A stretch of DNA of 64,000 nt from assembly GCA_965203195.1 (NCBI GenBank), contig OZ241860.1, forward strand, positions 372,001 to 436,000, given 5' to 3'. The position numbers were made by a program, and so were the translations under genes. Below are positions 52,090 to 61,318 of the stretch, one piece after another (position 1 is the stretch's first letter; every line of letters starts with the position of its first letter). The notes below the pieces were generated by a model that saw only the letters and a program-made list of their open reading frames with translations, ran no database searches and was not told the DNA's origin. The stretch comes from Bin87 sp965203195. Lineage in GTDB: Bacteria; Chloroflexota; Dehalococcoidia; Lucifugimonadales; UBA3495.

Positions 52090-53559
52090 TCAGTCCGCCC
52101 CCGGCGTCCACCGCAGCATCGGACGCCGCGCCGCCGTAGCCTCGTCCAGGCGCGACACCGGAGTGGTATGCGGCGCATCCCGCACCAGCGCCGGCTCCGC
52201 CGTAGCTTCATCGTCAATCGCCCGCAGCGCCGCGATAAAAGCGTCCAGCGTTTCCTTCGTCTCCGACTCCGTGGGCTCGATCATCAGCGCTTCGTGGACA
52301 ATCAGCGGAAAATACATCGTCGGGGCGTGAAAGCCGTAGTCCAGCAGCCGCTTGGCGACTTCCAGGCCGCTTACCCCCCGTTCCAGCTGCCGGTCGGCCG
52401 AAAAGACCACCTCGTGCATACAGGCGCGGTCGTAGGGCAGGGCATAACGGTCTTTGAGAGCGTGCATCAGGTAGTTGGCATTCAGGACGGCATTGCCGCT
52501 GATGGACAGCAACCCGGCCGCCCCCAGCGTGCGAATGTAAGTATAGGCGCGCACCAGCACCCCGAAATTGCCGTGGCAGCCACTGATTTTGCCGATGCTG
52601 CGCTCCGGCTCCACCAGGGCATACTCGCCCGTGCCGTTCTCCGCTACCACCGGAGCCGCCAGGTAGGGGGCGAGGATTTCGCCGCAGCAGACGGGGCCGG
52701 CGCCAGGGCCGCCGCCGCCGTGGGGCGTGCTGAAAGTCTTGTGCAGATTGAGATGGCACACATCAAAGCCCAGCTCCCCCAGCTTGGCCCGGCCCAGCAG
52801 GGCATTCATATTCGCCCCGTCGCCATAAACCAGCCCGCCGCACTCGTGAACGATCCGGCAGACTTCCACAATGTTGGTGTCAAACAGCCCCAGGGTGCTG
52901 GGCAGCGTAATCATCACCCCGGCCAGGTCATCGCCGGCCAGTTCCCGCAGGGCCGCCAGGTCGGTGTTGCCGTCGGCGTCCGAGGGAATGGTGACCACAT
53001 CAAACCCGGCCATAGCGGCCGACGCCGGGTTGGTGCCGTGCGCGCTGTCGGGGATGCCCATCCTAGCGCGTCCGGCGTCGCCCCGCGCCAGGTGATAGGC
53101 GCGCATCATCAGCACGCCCGCCAGTTCCCCGTGCGCGCCGGCCAGCGTGGCCAGGCTGGTGGCCGCCATCCCCGTAATTTCGGAAAGGTAGCCCTGTAGC
53201 CGGTGCAACGCCGCCAGGGCGCCCTGGGACTGCGCCGCCGGCTGCTGCGGGTGAATGCCCGCAAAGCCGGGCAGAAAAGCCACCTCATCGTTCACCTTGG
53301 GGTTGTACTTCATCGTACAGGAACCCAGGGGGTAAAAATGCGTGTCAATGCTGAAATTGAGCTGGCTGAGGGCCGTGAAATACTGCACCACTTCCGGCTC
53401 CGAAACCTCCGGCAGCGGCAGGTCGTCGCGCAGGTAAGCGGCCGGCGGCAGCGCCGCCGCCGGCACATCCGCCGCCGGCGCAATCACGCCGACGCGGTCG
53501 GGCACGCTGCGGTCCATCAGCAGCCGGGTCGTGTCTCGGTTTCCGCCCTTGATCAACAT
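52090..53559 (-). CDS. gcvPB: Glycine decarboxylase P-protein subunit 2
   Basis: The PLP-bearing half of the two-subunit glycine decarboxylase. The 489-aa protein has HFYPLGSCTMKYNPKVND, GAHGELAGVLMMRAYH, DSAHGTNPASAAMAGF and the PLP lysine K274 in HLNLHKTFSTPHGGGGPG. It pairs with gcvPA at 55762-57099. The two are not adjacent, because three small membrane-protein genes lie between them. Confidence 0.97.
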   Translation of the reverse strand: MLIKGGNRDTTRLLMDRSVPDRVGVIAPAADVPAAALPPAAYLRDDLPLPEVSEPEVVQYFTALSQLNFSIDTHFYPLGSCTMKYNPKVNDEVAFLPGFAGIHPQQPAAQSQGALAALHRLQGYLSEITGMAATSLATLAGAHGELAGVLMMRAYHLARGDAGRARMGIPDSAHGTNPASAAMAGFDVVTIPSDADGNTDLAALRELAGDDLAGVMITLPSTLGLFDTNIVEVCRIVHECGGLVYGDGANMNALLGRAKLGELGFDVCHLNLHKTFSTPHGGGGPGAGPVCCGEILAPYLAAPVVAENGTGEYALVEPERSIGKISGCHGNFGVLVRAYTYIRTLGAAGLLSISGNAVLNANYLMHALKDRYALPYDRACMHEVVFSADRQLERGVSGLEVAKRLLDYGFHAPTMYFPLIVHEALMIEPTESETKETLDAFIAALRAIDDEATAEPALVRDAPHTTPVSRLDEATAARRPMLRWTPGAD

Positions 53560-53735
53560 CGTTGCCGTCGTCTCCTGGTCGTAATTGATTGCCTTTTGGC
53601 ATTAAGCCGCGCGCCGGCGGCCGGGGCTGCGCCGCCGGCGTGTCCGAATCGACTTGCCCCTGATGGAGCTTTACTTGATGGAGCTTTGCCTGACGGAGCC
53701 TGGTCTGATGAGGCTTTGTCTGACCAAAGCGGCCG

Positions 53736-54365
53736 TCAGCTCCCCAGCAAAAGCCGGAGCAGCTTGTCCACCAGCGCCTGGCGGTGATACTCCCAGACGT
53801 AAGCCACCGCGAAAATCAGCACGACCGCCAAGGTAAAGAAGATGATATTCCCCCAGGGGAAAATCGCGTCCGTGCCAATAAGCAGCCACAGTGGTACCGC
53901 CAGCAGGGCGAAAAACAAGAATCGCTTCCACAGCCGGCGGTTGATCCGCTTCTCCGATTCGTTGACTATTTTCTCAACTTCCTCGTCCGTGGCCTTGTCC
54001 CGGCGCGCCACGCGCTCGTCAATCTCCCGGATCTGCCCCCGGTACTTCTGCCCCGCCGTGTGGAACATTGTGAAGGAGAGGAAGCCCATCACCATAACTA
54101 GGCCCACGAAGGCCCAATCGAACCAGGCCGATTTCGGCAGCCAGGGGATCTGGTCGCCAAACTGCGACTTGACGAAATACGCGAGTATGATCAAGGCGCC
54201 GTTGCCGAAGCCGATGCGCATAATGTTGCGCTCCGACATCCAGATGCCGAACCATTTCACATCGTCCTTGTGCGGATCCGGTTCCTCCGAATAATCGTCG
54301 TCCGGGTCCCGGTAGCTCCGCAACCGGGCCAGTTCCTCTTTGTCGCGATTGCGGTTAATCATCAT
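53736..54365 (-). CDS. 2TM-like membrane protein, copy 1
   Basis: A 209-aa protein, from one of two ATGs (54365 or 54362), overlapping the upstream gene by 11 bases. Helices appear at about 50-70 and 85-105, then 152-167 and 172-195, the last pair joined by the motif IFPWGNIIFF. It has an acidic N-terminus (EEPDPHKDD). The 2TM-WG-2TM plan is shared with the next two genes. Family name beyond 2TM-like is uncertain. Confidence 0.7.
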   Translation of the reverse strand: MMINRNRDKEELARLRSYRDPDDDYSEEPDPHKDDVKWFGIWMSERNIMRIGFGNGALIILAYFVKSQFGDQIPWLPKSAWFDWAFVGLVMVMGFLSFTMFHTAGQKYRGQIREIDERVARRDKATDEEVEKIVNESEKRINRRLWKRFLFFALLAVPLWLLIGTDAIFPWGNIIFFTLAVVLIFAVAYVWEYHRQALVDKLLRLLLGS

Positions 54366-55029
54366 TGCCCCGCTTGATTCCGTTGTTTTCGCGCTGGCGC
54401 CGGCCCCCGGAGGCGGCGGTAAAACCGCCCGCGCCGGGCCGCCGCCGCTGTGTCCGCGTGGAAATCCGCCAGCGCGCCCAAGTCGCCAGCGCCAGCGCGC
54501 CCAGGCCAACCACCGCCGCCAGCGTTGTCGCCCCCACGGCCGGCAGGATGCCGCCCCAGGAAAATACCACCCTGGTGCCGAACAGCGCAAACAGCCCGAT
54601 TACGACCGCCAGCATAGCGGCCACGGTTAGCCAATGCTCCCGGTAAAAACGCCGCCGCCGGGCGCGGGCCTCCGCCGGCGTTTCCCCATTGAGCAGTGAA
54701 CGCTCCATCATCATATCGTCCTGCTTCCGCAGGATAAAAGTCAAGGTTTTGTGGCATAGATACACTGCCAGGGCCGGCATGGCGAACATTAACGCCTCTA
54801 CCGGATAGTTCAGCCACGCCGTTTCGGGCCACCAGGTCTGCCGGGACAGCTGCCAGAGGCCCAAAGGAGCGAAGATCAGCGGCAGCGCGATGATTCTGGC
54901 CCGCCAGGGCGTTAGCCGCAGACGCCCCCAAAAGTAGCTGATTTGGGCCGGCGCCGGCGACCCCGGCGCATCGTCCGCCGGGGAAACGCGCCAGAATCTT
55001 TCGGTGGCGTCACGGGAGCGCGGCGTCAT
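54355..55029 (-). CDS. 2TM-like membrane protein, copy 2
   Basis: A 224-aa protein with helices at about 44-64 and 76-95, the hydrophilic stretch RKQDDMMMERSLLNG, then REHWLTVAAMLAVVIGLFAL, the motif VVFSWGGILPA and a further helix. It resembles 2TM-domain proteins and its neighbours. The tail is basic. The start codon region overlaps no other gene upstream; a longer N-terminal frame is possible. Confidence 0.7.
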   Translation of the reverse strand: MTPRSRDATERFWRVSPADDAPGSPAPAQISYFWGRLRLTPWRARIIALPLIFAPLGLWQLSRQTWWPETAWLNYPVEALMFAMPALAVYLCHKTLTFILRKQDDMMMERSLLNGETPAEARARRRRFYREHWLTVAAMLAVVIGLFALFGTRVVFSWGGILPAVGATTLAAVVGLGALALATWARWRISTRTQRRRPGAGGFTAASGGRRQRENNGIKRGNDD

Positions 55030-55081
55030 CGCGCGACCTCCGTTCTCACTTTCCGATCTCCCGCCGGGTTCCGGGCCAGCC

Positions 55082-55648
55082 TTACCCGCGGCCGACCAGC
55101 CGGCGCAGCGTTGTGACCATCCGTTCCCGGAAAATCATATACAGCGTAAATACCGCCACCAGCGCCACCAGCGCCCCGGCATAGGGCAGCAAGCCGCCCC
55201 AGGGGAACACCCACGGGCTGCCCAGCACAACCCATATGCCCACGATGACCACCGCATACAGCGCCAGCCGCAGGAACAGGTTTCGGGCCAAATAGCGGTC
55301 GCTTTCCTGCCGCGCTTCCTCGTCCGTGGCCCCGTCCAGCCGCGCCAGATGCTGGCGGGAACGATGCAAGGCGCGCGCCATCGTCCAGGTGAGGATGACC
55401 GCCAGCGTAGCCACCACGCACATCCCAACCAGAGATATGCCTACCACCGTCCACTGCACTACCGGCCCGTCCGGGAACCAGCTCGCCTGGGAAACCGCCA
55501 CCAGCGTCACCAGAACCACCACGCAACACAGCATCCCGCCCATCGCCGCAAAGGGATGCAACGACAGCCCGAGCAGACGGATGCGGAGGGCATTGGTCAG
55601 CGCCAAATCCTCCCAGTCGTCCTGGTAGGTAGTCCGTAAGCGTGGCAT
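55082..55648 (-). CDS. 2TM-like membrane protein, copy 3
   Basis: A 188-aa protein starting MPRLRTTYQDDWEDLAL at 55648 rather than further upstream. Helices occur at about 30-55, 70-95 and 130-150, with the motif WVFPWGGLLPY before the last helix. It is the third member of a tandem set with gcvPA upstream of it. The shared WG motif suggests duplication. Confidence 0.7.
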   Translation of the reverse strand: MPRLRTTYQDDWEDLALTNALRIRLLGLSLHPFAAMGGMLCCVVVLVTLVAVSQASWFPDGPVVQWTVVGISLVGMCVVATLAVILTWTMARALHRSRQHLARLDGATDEEARQESDRYLARNLFLRLALYAVVIVGIWVVLGSPWVFPWGGLLPYAGALVALVAVFTLYMIFRERMVTTLRRLVGRG

Positions 55649-55761
55649 CGGGGTCAGTCTCCGCAGGTCATAATCAGAGGCCGGGCCAGCCGCTTTCAGG
55701 GCAAAAGACGAAAGCGTCGCCCGGAACGCGCTGCCGCCGGCGTGTAGCATGGCGCGCCAGT

Positions 55762-57099
55762 CTATTTTACCGCCCGCAGCGCGTCAATCAAGGCGTCAAT
55801 ATCGGCGCGGCTGTTCATCTCCGTCACGCACAGCAGCATCCCCCGCTCAAAGCGGTCGCTCACATCCAGGCCGCCCAGGATGTTCCGCTTCATCAGCTGC
55901 CGGTTCACTTCCGCCGGCGCCGCCGGGCAGGAAATGACGAACTCCTGGAAAAAAGGCCCCGACTGCGGCCCCGATTGCGCCAGGGAATAACCCGGCAGCC
56001 CGGCGATGGCCTCCGCTGCGTAGTGCGCCTTGTGATAACACAATTCCGCAACCTGCCGCAACCCCTGCCGACCCATCGCCGACAGGTAGATGGTCGCCGC
56101 CAGCGCGTACAGCGCTTCGTTGGTGCAGATGTTGGAAGTCGCCCGCTCCCGGCGGATGTGCTGCTCCCGGGTCTGCAAGGTAAGCACATAGCCCGTGCGC
56201 CCCCGGGTGTCCGTGGTGCGCCCCACCAGGCGGCTGGGCATCTGCCGGATATACTGCTGCTGGCAGGTGAACAGCCCCAGATACGGCCCCCCGAAAGACG
56301 GCGGAATGCCCAGGGGCTGGCCCTCTCCGGTCACGATGTCAGCGCCGAACTCGCCCGGCGGTCGCAACATACCCATAGCCAGCGGGTCGGCGGATACCAC
56401 CAGCAGAGCCCCGTCGGCGTGCGCCGCCTTTTCCAGCGCCGCCAGATCCTCTAGGGCCCCGTAAAAATTGGGATACTGCGCCACAATGCCGGCCGTGGCC
56501 TCCGTAACGGCGCCGGCCGCGTCGGCCGCCGGCGCCACCTCAATGCCGATGCCCTGGGCCTGGCAGTAGGTGGCAATCACCTGCCGGTAGGCCGGCGCCA
56601 CGGTGTCGCAGACCACCACCTGCTGGCGGCGGGTCACCCGGCAGGCCATCAGCGCCGCTTCCGCCAGGCTGGTGGCGCCGTCGTACATTCCCGCGTTGGC
56701 GACCTCCATCCCGTACAGCCCGCTGATCATCGTCTGGAACTCAAAAATGACCTGTAAAGTGCCTTGCGACACCTCCGGCTGGTAGGGCGTGTAGGCGGTC
56801 AGGAATTCGCCCCGGGTCATCACCGCCTTGACGATGGACGGGATGAAGTGGTAGTAGCAGCCCGCCCCCAGGAAAGAGGGGCCGCTGTCCAGCGTCCGGT
56901 TGCGCGCCGCCAGTTCCGCCAGTTCCCGCTGGATGTCCAGCTCCGACAGCGGCGGCGGCAGCGCCAGAGGCGGGTTGCGGTAGGCGTCGGGAATGTCCGC
57001 AAAGAGGTCGTCAATGCTGCTGTGGCCGGTGGCTGCCAGCAGCTCCGCCTGCTCGGCGGCGGTGTTGGGGATGTAGTGGGACTGGAAGGCGGTGACCAT
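55762..57099 (-). CDS. gcvPA: Glycine decarboxylase P-protein subunit 1
   Basis: The N-terminal half of glycine decarboxylase. The 445-aa protein starts MVTAFQSHYIPNTAAEQAEL at 57099. It has SFLGAGCYYHFIPSIVKAV, TAYTPYQPEVSQGTLQVIFEFQT, NAGMYDGATSLAEAALMA and TREQHIRRERATSNICTNEALY, all hallmark segments. The partner gcvPB follows after three small membrane-protein genes. Confidence 0.96.
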   Translation of the reverse strand: MVTAFQSHYIPNTAAEQAELLAATGHSSIDDLFADIPDAYRNPPLALPPPLSELDIQRELAELAARNRTLDSGPSFLGAGCYYHFIPSIVKAVMTRGEFLTAYTPYQPEVSQGTLQVIFEFQTMISGLYGMEVANAGMYDGATSLAEAALMACRVTRRQQVVVCDTVAPAYRQVIATYCQAQGIGIEVAPAADAAGAVTEATAGIVAQYPNFYGALEDLAALEKAAHADGALLVVSADPLAMGMLRPPGEFGADIVTGEGQPLGIPPSFGGPYLGLFTCQQQYIRQMPSRLVGRTTDTRGRTGYVLTLQTREQHIRRERATSNICTNEALYALAATIYLSAMGRQGLRQVAELCYHKAHYAAEAIAGLPGYSLAQSGPQSGPFFQEFVISCPAAPAEVNRQLMKRNILGGLDVSDRFERGMLLCVTEMNSRADIDALIDALRAVK

Positions 57100-57262
57100 T
57101 CGGGAAATGCTCCGTAGGCGAGGGTTGTCAATCGGAGGACGGGCAAAGTATAGCAGGGTTGGAAACGGCGTTGACGGGCGCGGTGAGGGACTGGTTGCCC
57201 GCCGGCGATATGATAAAGGCAAAGCCCGATACGGACAGCACACGCCGGCCGGCTGTCCGGGA

Positions 57263-57973
57263 TCATTCGGTCTTAAAACGGTCGGCGCGGTACTTAGAAA
57301 AGTAATACTGCACAGACCGTTCTGCAATGTCCTTCATAACCTCGCTCATTTCGTCGACGGTCCACCGTTCAGGGCGGAAGTAAAAACTGCCCCGGTTGAA
57401 TTTGCCGTCCTCCAGATTGTGCAGGTAGGTTTTGTTCAGCTCGCCGAACATCGCCATTGTGGACACGCGGTCCAGAATTGAGGAATTCTCCTCAAAGTCG
57501 CACCCGTACCCGAAGCAGACGAACGGGAAAATGCTTTCCCGTAGCAACGCCGCCCGCAATCCGATCAGGTTTTTGCCCAAGCGCTCTATGGCGTTGCCGC
57601 GCGCCTGTTTCCTCAATCCTTCCTGTGCCCGCCGGTCATTAGTCCCCTGATTCTTGACCTCCGAAATCAAAATCGGGTATGTCAGCGGGTCGTCCGGCTT
57701 GCTACGGATGTACAGAAAACCTCCGTCCGGGCGAATGTTACTGGAATCGAAATGATAGCTGAAATCAACTTCGGAAAAGCTGCCTCGAAGCTCGCGTACA
57801 ATGTCGCCCAGCCGCCACGACTTCTCGTGAACGAACCGGACGCCCGGAAATGTGGTGTCCAGGTGCTGGGCCACCTCATTCAATGCTTTGATCAGGTCGG
57901 TCTCCTGCTTCTTGGATGTAGCGTTGATTACGGTGCCAGTCCGCTGGCCCCGAAGTTGCTCGCTGCGTGCCAT
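57263..57973 (-). CDS. EcoRI-type restriction endonuclease
   Basis: A 236-aa type II restriction enzyme. The PD..ExK active site is NIRPDGGFLY with D83 and ISEVKNQG with E105 and K107, matching EcoRI D91, E111 and K113 in spacing. The recognition segment GNAIERLGKN (126-135) matches EcoRI AGNAIERSHKN, including the base-contacting Asn and Arg, so an AATT-core site such as GAATTC is likely. It starts 7 bases after the methyltransferase stop. G+C is lower than that of its neighbours, which suggests transfer. Confidence 0.9.
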   Translation of the reverse strand: MARSEQLRGQRTGTVINATSKKQETDLIKALNEVAQHLDTTFPGVRFVHEKSWRLGDIVRELRGSFSEVDFSYHFDSSNIRPDGGFLYIRSKPDDPLTYPILISEVKNQGTNDRRAQEGLRKQARGNAIERLGKNLIGLRAALLRESIFPFVCFGYGCDFEENSSILDRVSTMAMFGELNKTYLHNLEDGKFNRGSFYFRPERWTVDEMSEVMKDIAERSVQYYFSKYRADRFKTE

Positions 57974-57980
57974 AATGACA

Positions 57981-59255
57981 TCACCTCTTTTCGACCAGGA
58001 ATAGTTGCTCCGTCACATGGATGGAGCGGCCGCGCAAGTTGCGGCTGCCCCGGTAAGTATTATACTTGATTTCCAGCGCGTCAACCGTCCCAATTTGTTC
58101 CAGCATCGCCCGCATCGCCGCCGGCTTGATGAACCCCTCGTTGCTGAACGACACCAGCAAAAACCGGGCATCCAGCGTGGTCAGCAACTCCTGCAACAGC
58201 GGCAGCGATTTCGCCCGCACATTGTAGCCGGAACGCCGCCAGTTTTTCGGTATGCCCGACACACGGCTGATGTTTTCCGGCCTGCGGTAATGCAGCAGCA
58301 GGTTGAGCATAAAATAGTTGGAACCATAGGGATGCTGGTTGTACGGCGGGTCAATATACGCCAAATCCAAATCCCTTACCTGCCGGGCCAGTTCGTTGGC
58401 GTCCTGCTGCCGCACCGCATATTCGCACTCAAACCGGCTCAACACCGGCGCCTCCAGCTCAATCCGGCCCCTGATGCGGCGCAAGGCGTCCGATGATGTG
58501 CCGCCATACTGCCCAAGCCCCGTATGCCGGTTCTTGTAAAACCCCTTGAACACGCCAGCGTTATTGGCGTGCACCGATGCCTTGTGCAACAGCGACGCCA
58601 GCAGCATATCCCGCGCCTCCCCCGGCGCGGCGTCAATCAGCCGCCGGTAGTTGTCCAGACGGCGGGCATTGCTGACCGTATAAAACACCCGGTCGCCGGC
58701 GGCAATGTTGCCTTCGTCCTGCGGCGCGTACAGCTCCTCAATGAAACCTTTGGGGAATGACCCGGCAACCACGCGCCCGTTCAATTCGGCCACGATCCGG
58801 GATATGCCGGCAAGGTCGACATCGCTCCTGTTCTGCAAATAGCAGCGGTTGATAACGGCGGTGTAATCCTCAATGTCGTTGCTGATCAGCAGCGCGGCGT
58901 GGGCCTTCAGAAAGCGGGACACCACGCCGGAGCCGCTGAAAGCGTCCATAACGCGCAGGCGGTCCTTGTCCAGCCGCTGCTTGACCCGCTGCACGGCAGC
59001 GCTGATTTGCCCCAACAGGGCGCGCTTGTTGCCAATGTAGGTAATCAGCTGCCGGGACAGATAATCGGCATCCTCCGCCACGGCCGGTGTACCCGGCGCC
59101 GCGTTGCCGCCCCGATGCCCGGCGCATCCGGCATCGCCGTTCCGTTCCAGCGTCAACTGCCCGTTGACCGGGCTGGCAGTGGCCGGCCCGGGGCGGTCGC
59201 TACCGACAACGGCGGAGTCAAGGACGGCGGAGTCAAGGATGGCAGGGTATGGCAT
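57981..59255 (-). CDS. D12-class adenine-N6 DNA methyltransferase
   Basis: A 424-aa enzyme presumed to protect DNA from the adjacent EcoRI-like nuclease. It has motif X YIGNKRALLGQI (73-84), motif I DAFSGSGVVSRF (104-115) and motif IV DLAYIDPPYNQHPYGSNY near 297-314, with DPPY at 302-305. This is the Dam-like D12 order. The start at 59255 has GGGAG ten bases upstream; an ATG at 59276 is possible but lacks one. The N-terminal 50 residues look low-complexity. Confidence 0.92.
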   Translation of the reverse strand: MPYPAILDSAVLDSAVVGSDRPGPATASPVNGQLTLERNGDAGCAGHRGGNAAPGTPAVAEDADYLSRQLITYIGNKRALLGQISAAVQRVKQRLDKDRLRVMDAFSGSGVVSRFLKAHAALLISNDIEDYTAVINRCYLQNRSDVDLAGISRIVAELNGRVVAGSFPKGFIEELYAPQDEGNIAAGDRVFYTVSNARRLDNYRRLIDAAPGEARDMLLASLLHKASVHANNAGVFKGFYKNRHTGLGQYGGTSSDALRRIRGRIELEAPVLSRFECEYAVRQQDANELARQVRDLDLAYIDPPYNQHPYGSNYFMLNLLLHYRRPENISRVSGIPKNWRRSGYNVRAKSLPLLQELLTTLDARFLLVSFSNEGFIKPAAMRAMLEQIGTVDALEIKYNTYRGSRNLRGRSIHVTEQLFLVEKR

Positions 59256-59298
59256 TGCGGGTTGCTCCCGGCGCATAACGTCGGAGGGCGATTATACA

Positions 59299-60537
59299 CT
59301 ATTGCTGAACCCCAATCCCCTCCCGCTCCGCAATGGCCGGCACATCCTTGTCCCCCCGCCCGCTCAGGCACACCAGGATGATGGCCTCCGCCGGCAGTTC
59401 CGCCGCCATCCTGCCGGCCCGATAGATAGCGTGGGCCGGTTCCAGCGCCGGGATAATGCCCTCCGTGCGGCACAGCAGCCGGAACCCTTCCAGGGCCTCA
59501 TCGTCCGTTACGGCGCCGTATTCGGCGCGGCCCGTGGCCTTCAGCCAGCTGTGTTCCGGCCCCACGCCGGGGTAGTCCAGGCCGGCGGAAATGCTGTGCG
59601 CCTCCTGGATCTGCCCGTGTTCATCCTGCAACAGGTAGGACATTGAGCCGTGCAAAACCCCCGGCCGCCCGGCGGAAAGGGTAGCGGAATGGCGTCCCGT
59701 GCTCACGCCCTCGCCGGCGGCTTCCACCCCCACCAGTCGCACGCCGGCGTCGCCAATGAATTCGTAGAAAGCGCCAATGGCGTTGCTGCCCCCGCCCACG
59801 CAGGCGACCACCGCATCGGGCAGCCGGCCGGCTTCGGCCAAAATCTGCGCCCGCGCCTCCCTCCCGATGACGGACTGGAAATCCCGCACCAGCATCGGGT
59901 AGGGATGTGGCCCCACCGCGCTGCCAATGAGATAGTGGGTCGTCTCCACATTGGTGACCCAGTCGCGGATGGCTTCATTGATGGCGTCTTTCAGCGTGCG
60001 CGTGCCGGCGTTGACGGGAATGACCTCGGCGCCCAGCAGCCGCATCCGGTACACATTGAGGGCCTGGCGCACCGTGTCCTCGGCGCCCATATAGACGATG
60101 CACTGCAAGCCCAGCATCGCGCACACGGTGGCGGTGGCCACGCCGTGCTGCCCGGCGCCGGTTTCGGCAATGATGCGCCGCTTGCCCATCCGTTGCGCCA
60201 GCAGGCACTGCCCCAGGGCATTGTTGATTTTGTGGGCGCCGGTGTGGGCCAGATCCTCCCGCTTCAGGTAAATGCGCGCCCCGCCGCAGCTCCGGGTCAG
60301 GTTTTCGGCATAGTACAGGGCAGTAGGACGGCCCGCGTAGCGCCGCAGCAGGTGGTCCAGTCGTTCCGCAAAAGCCGGGTCGTCCTGGGCGGCGCGGTAC
60401 GCCCGTTCCAGTTCGGCGAGGGCTGCCATCACCGTTTCGGGGACGAACTTCCCCCCGAAATCGCCGAAGCGGCCGCGGGCGTCGGGCAGCCCGGTCTGAG
60501 CGGCCGACCGGGTCGCAGGTTGAGCGGCAAGCGCCAT
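59299..60537 (-). CDS. trpB: Tryptophan synthase beta chain
   Basis: TrpB makes tryptophan from indole and serine with PLP. The 412-aa protein has FGDFGGKFVPETVMAALAEL, LKREDLAHTGAHKINNALGQ (PLP Lys), RIIAETGAGQHGVATATVCA and GGGSNAIGAFYEFIGD. It is the last gene of the trpD-trpC-trpF-trpB set. No trpA follows within this window. Confidence 0.97.
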   Translation of the reverse strand: MALAAQPATRSAAQTGLPDARGRFGDFGGKFVPETVMAALAELERAYRAAQDDPAFAERLDHLLRRYAGRPTALYYAENLTRSCGGARIYLKREDLAHTGAHKINNALGQCLLAQRMGKRRIIAETGAGQHGVATATVCAMLGLQCIVYMGAEDTVRQALNVYRMRLLGAEVIPVNAGTRTLKDAINEAIRDWVTNVETTHYLIGSAVGPHPYPMLVRDFQSVIGREARAQILAEAGRLPDAVVACVGGGSNAIGAFYEFIGDAGVRLVGVEAAGEGVSTGRHSATLSAGRPGVLHGSMSYLLQDEHGQIQEAHSISAGLDYPGVGPEHSWLKATGRAEYGAVTDDEALEGFRLLCRTEGIIPALEPAHAIYRAGRMAAELPAEAIILVCLSGRGDKDVPAIAEREGIGVQQ

Positions 60538-60544
60538 AGTCAAG

Positions 60545-61318
60545 TCAATCCTTTGGCGTTGGCAACGATTCGAGGCTGGCCGATTCGATGTTGGCCGATT
60601 CGATGTTGGCGATGAATCGGCGGATTTTGGCGGCGTCCTTGACGCCGCCGGTTTCGACGCCGCTGGAAACATCCACCCCCCAGGGCCGGACAGCGGCAAT
60701 GGCGGCGGCCACATTGTCCGGGGTCAGACCGCCGGCCAGCAGGAACCGCCGGCCGCCGGTGCCCGGGCCATTGGCGTCCGGGCAATTGGCATACACGCCG
60801 GCGGCGGACAAACGGGCGGCAATTCGCCAGTCAAAGGCTTGCCCGGAGCCGCCATGCAGCCCGGCCACCTGGCTGTCCAGCGTAATCATACACCCGGCGG
60901 CGGCGTATTCGTCAATGCGCCGGGCCACGCCGGCAATTTCATCATCGCCGGCATTATCGGGTATGTGCAAAACTTTGATGACGGGAACGAGTGTCAAAAC
61001 CTGCCGGCAGTAGGCCACGCTTTCGTCCCCGCAGAGCTGGACGGCGTCAAGCCCGGCCACGGCGATGGTGTCCAGCGCCTCGGCCACAGGCTGGTCTCCG
61101 AACAGGCCCACGGACTGCGGAGCGTTGGGGGCATCGCCGCCGCCGGCGCCACCCTTGGCGCGCAGGGCTTCGGTTATGATGCGGGCCTCGCCCGGCGCAA
61201 TGCGCCGCCGCCGGCCGGGGACGAACACGATGCCCACATAATCGGCCCCGGCGTCGGCGGCGACCAGCGCGTCCTCCCGGCGGCGCACACCGCAGATTTT
61301 GACCACCGGGCTAGACAC
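60545..61318 (-). CDS. trpF: Phosphoribosylanthranilate isomerase TrpF
   Basis: TrpF performs the Amadori step of tryptophan synthesis. The 257-aa protein starts with GTG at 61318 (MSSPVVKICGVRR), overlapping the trpC stop by 8 bases. It has VKICGVRRREDALVAADAGADYVGIVF and the C-terminal LLAGGLTPDNVAAAI ... GVDVSSGVETGG. The tail is unusual: ANIESANIESASLES, encoded by a 15-base tandem repeat, extends past the family's usual end. Confidence 0.93.
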   Translation of the reverse strand: MSSPVVKICGVRRREDALVAADAGADYVGIVFVPGRRRRIAPGEARIITEALRAKGGAGGGDAPNAPQSVGLFGDQPVAEALDTIAVAGLDAVQLCGDESVAYCRQVLTLVPVIKVLHIPDNAGDDEIAGVARRIDEYAAAGCMITLDSQVAGLHGGSGQAFDWRIAARLSAAGVYANCPDANGPGTGGRRFLLAGGLTPDNVAAAIAAVRPWGVDVSSGVETGGVKDAAKIRRFIANIESANIESASLESLPTPKD

